From contig CAMYUO010000125.1 in assembly GCA_947302065.1 (NCBI GenBank), forward strand, positions 1 through 6,059: DNA of 6,059 nucleotides, in the 5' to 3' direction. This document shows positions 5,352-6,059 of this stretch, piece after piece (position 1 is the stretch's first letter; each line of letters opens with the position of its first letter). The notes beneath the pieces were generated by a model. The model saw nothing but the letters and a program-made list of their open reading frames with translations. It searched no databases and was not told the DNA's origin. Position numbers and translations under genes: made by a program. The DNA comes from an uncultured Clostridia bacterium (GTDB taxonomy: Bacteria > Bacillota > Clostridia > Oscillospirales > Ruminococcaceae).

Positions 5352-5813
5352 ATGTTGGAAGCAGGAAATAAAGCACCGGATTTTACACTTTCGGATAAGG
5401 ACGGAAAGGATGTATCTCTCAGGGATTTCTTGGGCAAAAAAGTCGTTTTATATTTTTATCCCCGTGATAATACACCCGGATGTACAAGACAGGCGTGCGC
5501 TTTTGCCGCAGCCTTTGAGGATTTCAAAAGGCTCGGTACAGTTGTTATCGGAGTTAGCAAGGACAGCGTGGCATCCCACGTTAAATTTGCAGAAAAACAC
5601 TCTTTGCCGTTTATTCTTCTTTCCGACCCGGACAGGAAGGCGATAGAGGCCTACGGCGTATGGCAGGAGAAGAAAAACTACGGCAAGGTATCTATGGGCG
5701 TGGTACGCTCCACATTCATTATCGACGAAAACGGCATTGTCGAAAAGGTGATGCCGAAGGTCAAACCGGATACAAACGCCGCTGAGATACTGGCTTATCT
5801 CAAGGGCGAATAA
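5352..5813 (+). CDS. bcp: Thiol peroxidase of the Bcp/PrxQ family
   Basis: The 153-residue product is the usual size for Bcp peroxiredoxins. It has a thioredoxin fold with the active-site motif PxxxTxxC: Pro37, Thr41 and the peroxide-attacking Cys44 in TPGCT. Cys49 lies five residues later, the spacing of the resolving cysteine in E. coli-type Bcp, so an intramolecular disulfide is expected. Arg119 in VVRSTFIID fits the conserved active-site arginine. It reduces hydrogen and organic peroxides in the cytoplasm, normally recharged by thioredoxin. It has its own promoter facing away from the kinase operon, and the tautomerase-family gene follows after 21 bases. No signal peptide is seen. Confidence 0.96.
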   Translation: MLEAGNKAPDFTLSDKDGKDVSLRDFLGKKVVLYFYPRDNTPGCTRQACAFAAAFEDFKRLGTVVIGVSKDSVASHVKFAEKHSLPFILLSDPDRKAIEAYGVWQEKKNYGKVSMGVVRSTFIIDENGIVEKVMPKVKPDTNAAEILAYLKGE

Positions 5814-5834
5814 TAATATACAGGAGGAATTGTT

Positions 5835-6059
5835 ATGCCATTTATCAACGTAAAAACAAATGCTTCTCTTTCGGCGGACAAAAAGCAGGACATTAAAAGC
5901 GCACTTGGAAGAGCGATAACTGCTATACCCGGTAAGTCCGAGGGCTGGCTCATGGTGGGTATCGAGGCTGATTATGACCTTTGGTTCAAAGGCAGCGATG
6001 CACCTGCGGCTATGGTCGAGGTCAGCGTTTTCGGAAGCGCATCACCAAGCGCTTATGAC
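5835..6059 (+). CDS. MIF/phenylpyruvate tautomerase-family protein (3' end missing)
   Basis: The first 75 residues are visible, in frame to the window end; family members are about 115 residues, so roughly a third is missing. The start PFINVKTN has Pro directly after Met, the catalytic base of this superfamily once Met is removed. Lys34 in PGKSEGW matches the conserved lysine near the pocket, and the stretch GSDAPAAMVEVSVFGS follows the MIF core strand pattern. The CxxC redox motif of animal MIF is absent: no cysteine occurs in the visible part. A keto-enol tautomerase activity is likely from family knowledge, but the natural substrate in bacteria is unknown. AGGAGG (5822-5827) lies seven bases before the ATG. 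It shares the bcp transcript. Confidence 0.88.
   Translation, partial: MPFINVKTNASLSADKKQDIKSALGRAITAIPGKSEGWLMVGIEADYDLWFKGSDAPAAMVEVSVFGSASPSAYD

Overview
The window reads as a chromosomal segment of a low-to-mid GC anaerobic Firmicute, most likely a Ruminococcus-like member of the Clostridia. The reasons are a cell-wall binding repeat 2 (CWB2) surface protein, a two-domain rubrerythrin, paired DUF4236 proteins, strong AGGAGG-type ribosome sites, and promoters with 17-base spacers and TATACT-type extended -10 boxes. The genus is inferred from protein style only. No tRNA, rRNA, CRISPR array or transposase is visible.

Layout. (1) 1-1764, plus strand: the 3' part of a large surface protein. 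It has an alternating array of short His/Cys repeats followed by three CWB2 modules, and a strong terminator follows. (2) 1812-3119, plus strand: a promoter with a palindrome over its -10 box drives a small membrane protein with three zinc ribbons and then rubrerythrin. A hairpin at 3134-3162 can serve as terminator for both strands. (3) 3168-5213, minus strand: read in its own direction this is DUF4236 protein (copy 2), a four-helix DUF1648-like membrane protein, a sensor histidine kinase, then a second DUF4236 protein (copy 1) with its own promoter. No response regulator is present. (4) 5259-5324: back-to-back promoters with dyad symmetry separate this cassette from (5) a plus-strand operon of a Bcp-type thiol peroxidase (5352-5813) and a MIF/tautomerase-family protein cut by the window end (5835-6059).

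How they may fit together. Rubrerythrin and Bcp are both peroxide-removing enzymes of anaerobes, and they flank the kinase cassette. The cassette shares a symmetric promoter region with bcp. A peroxide or envelope-stress theme is therefore plausible, but nothing in the sequence proves that the kinase controls these genes. The least described part of the window is the cassette of two nearly identical DUF4236 genes with matching promoters around a DUF1648 protein and a kinase. Second is the alternating A/B His-Cys repeat array of the surface protein.
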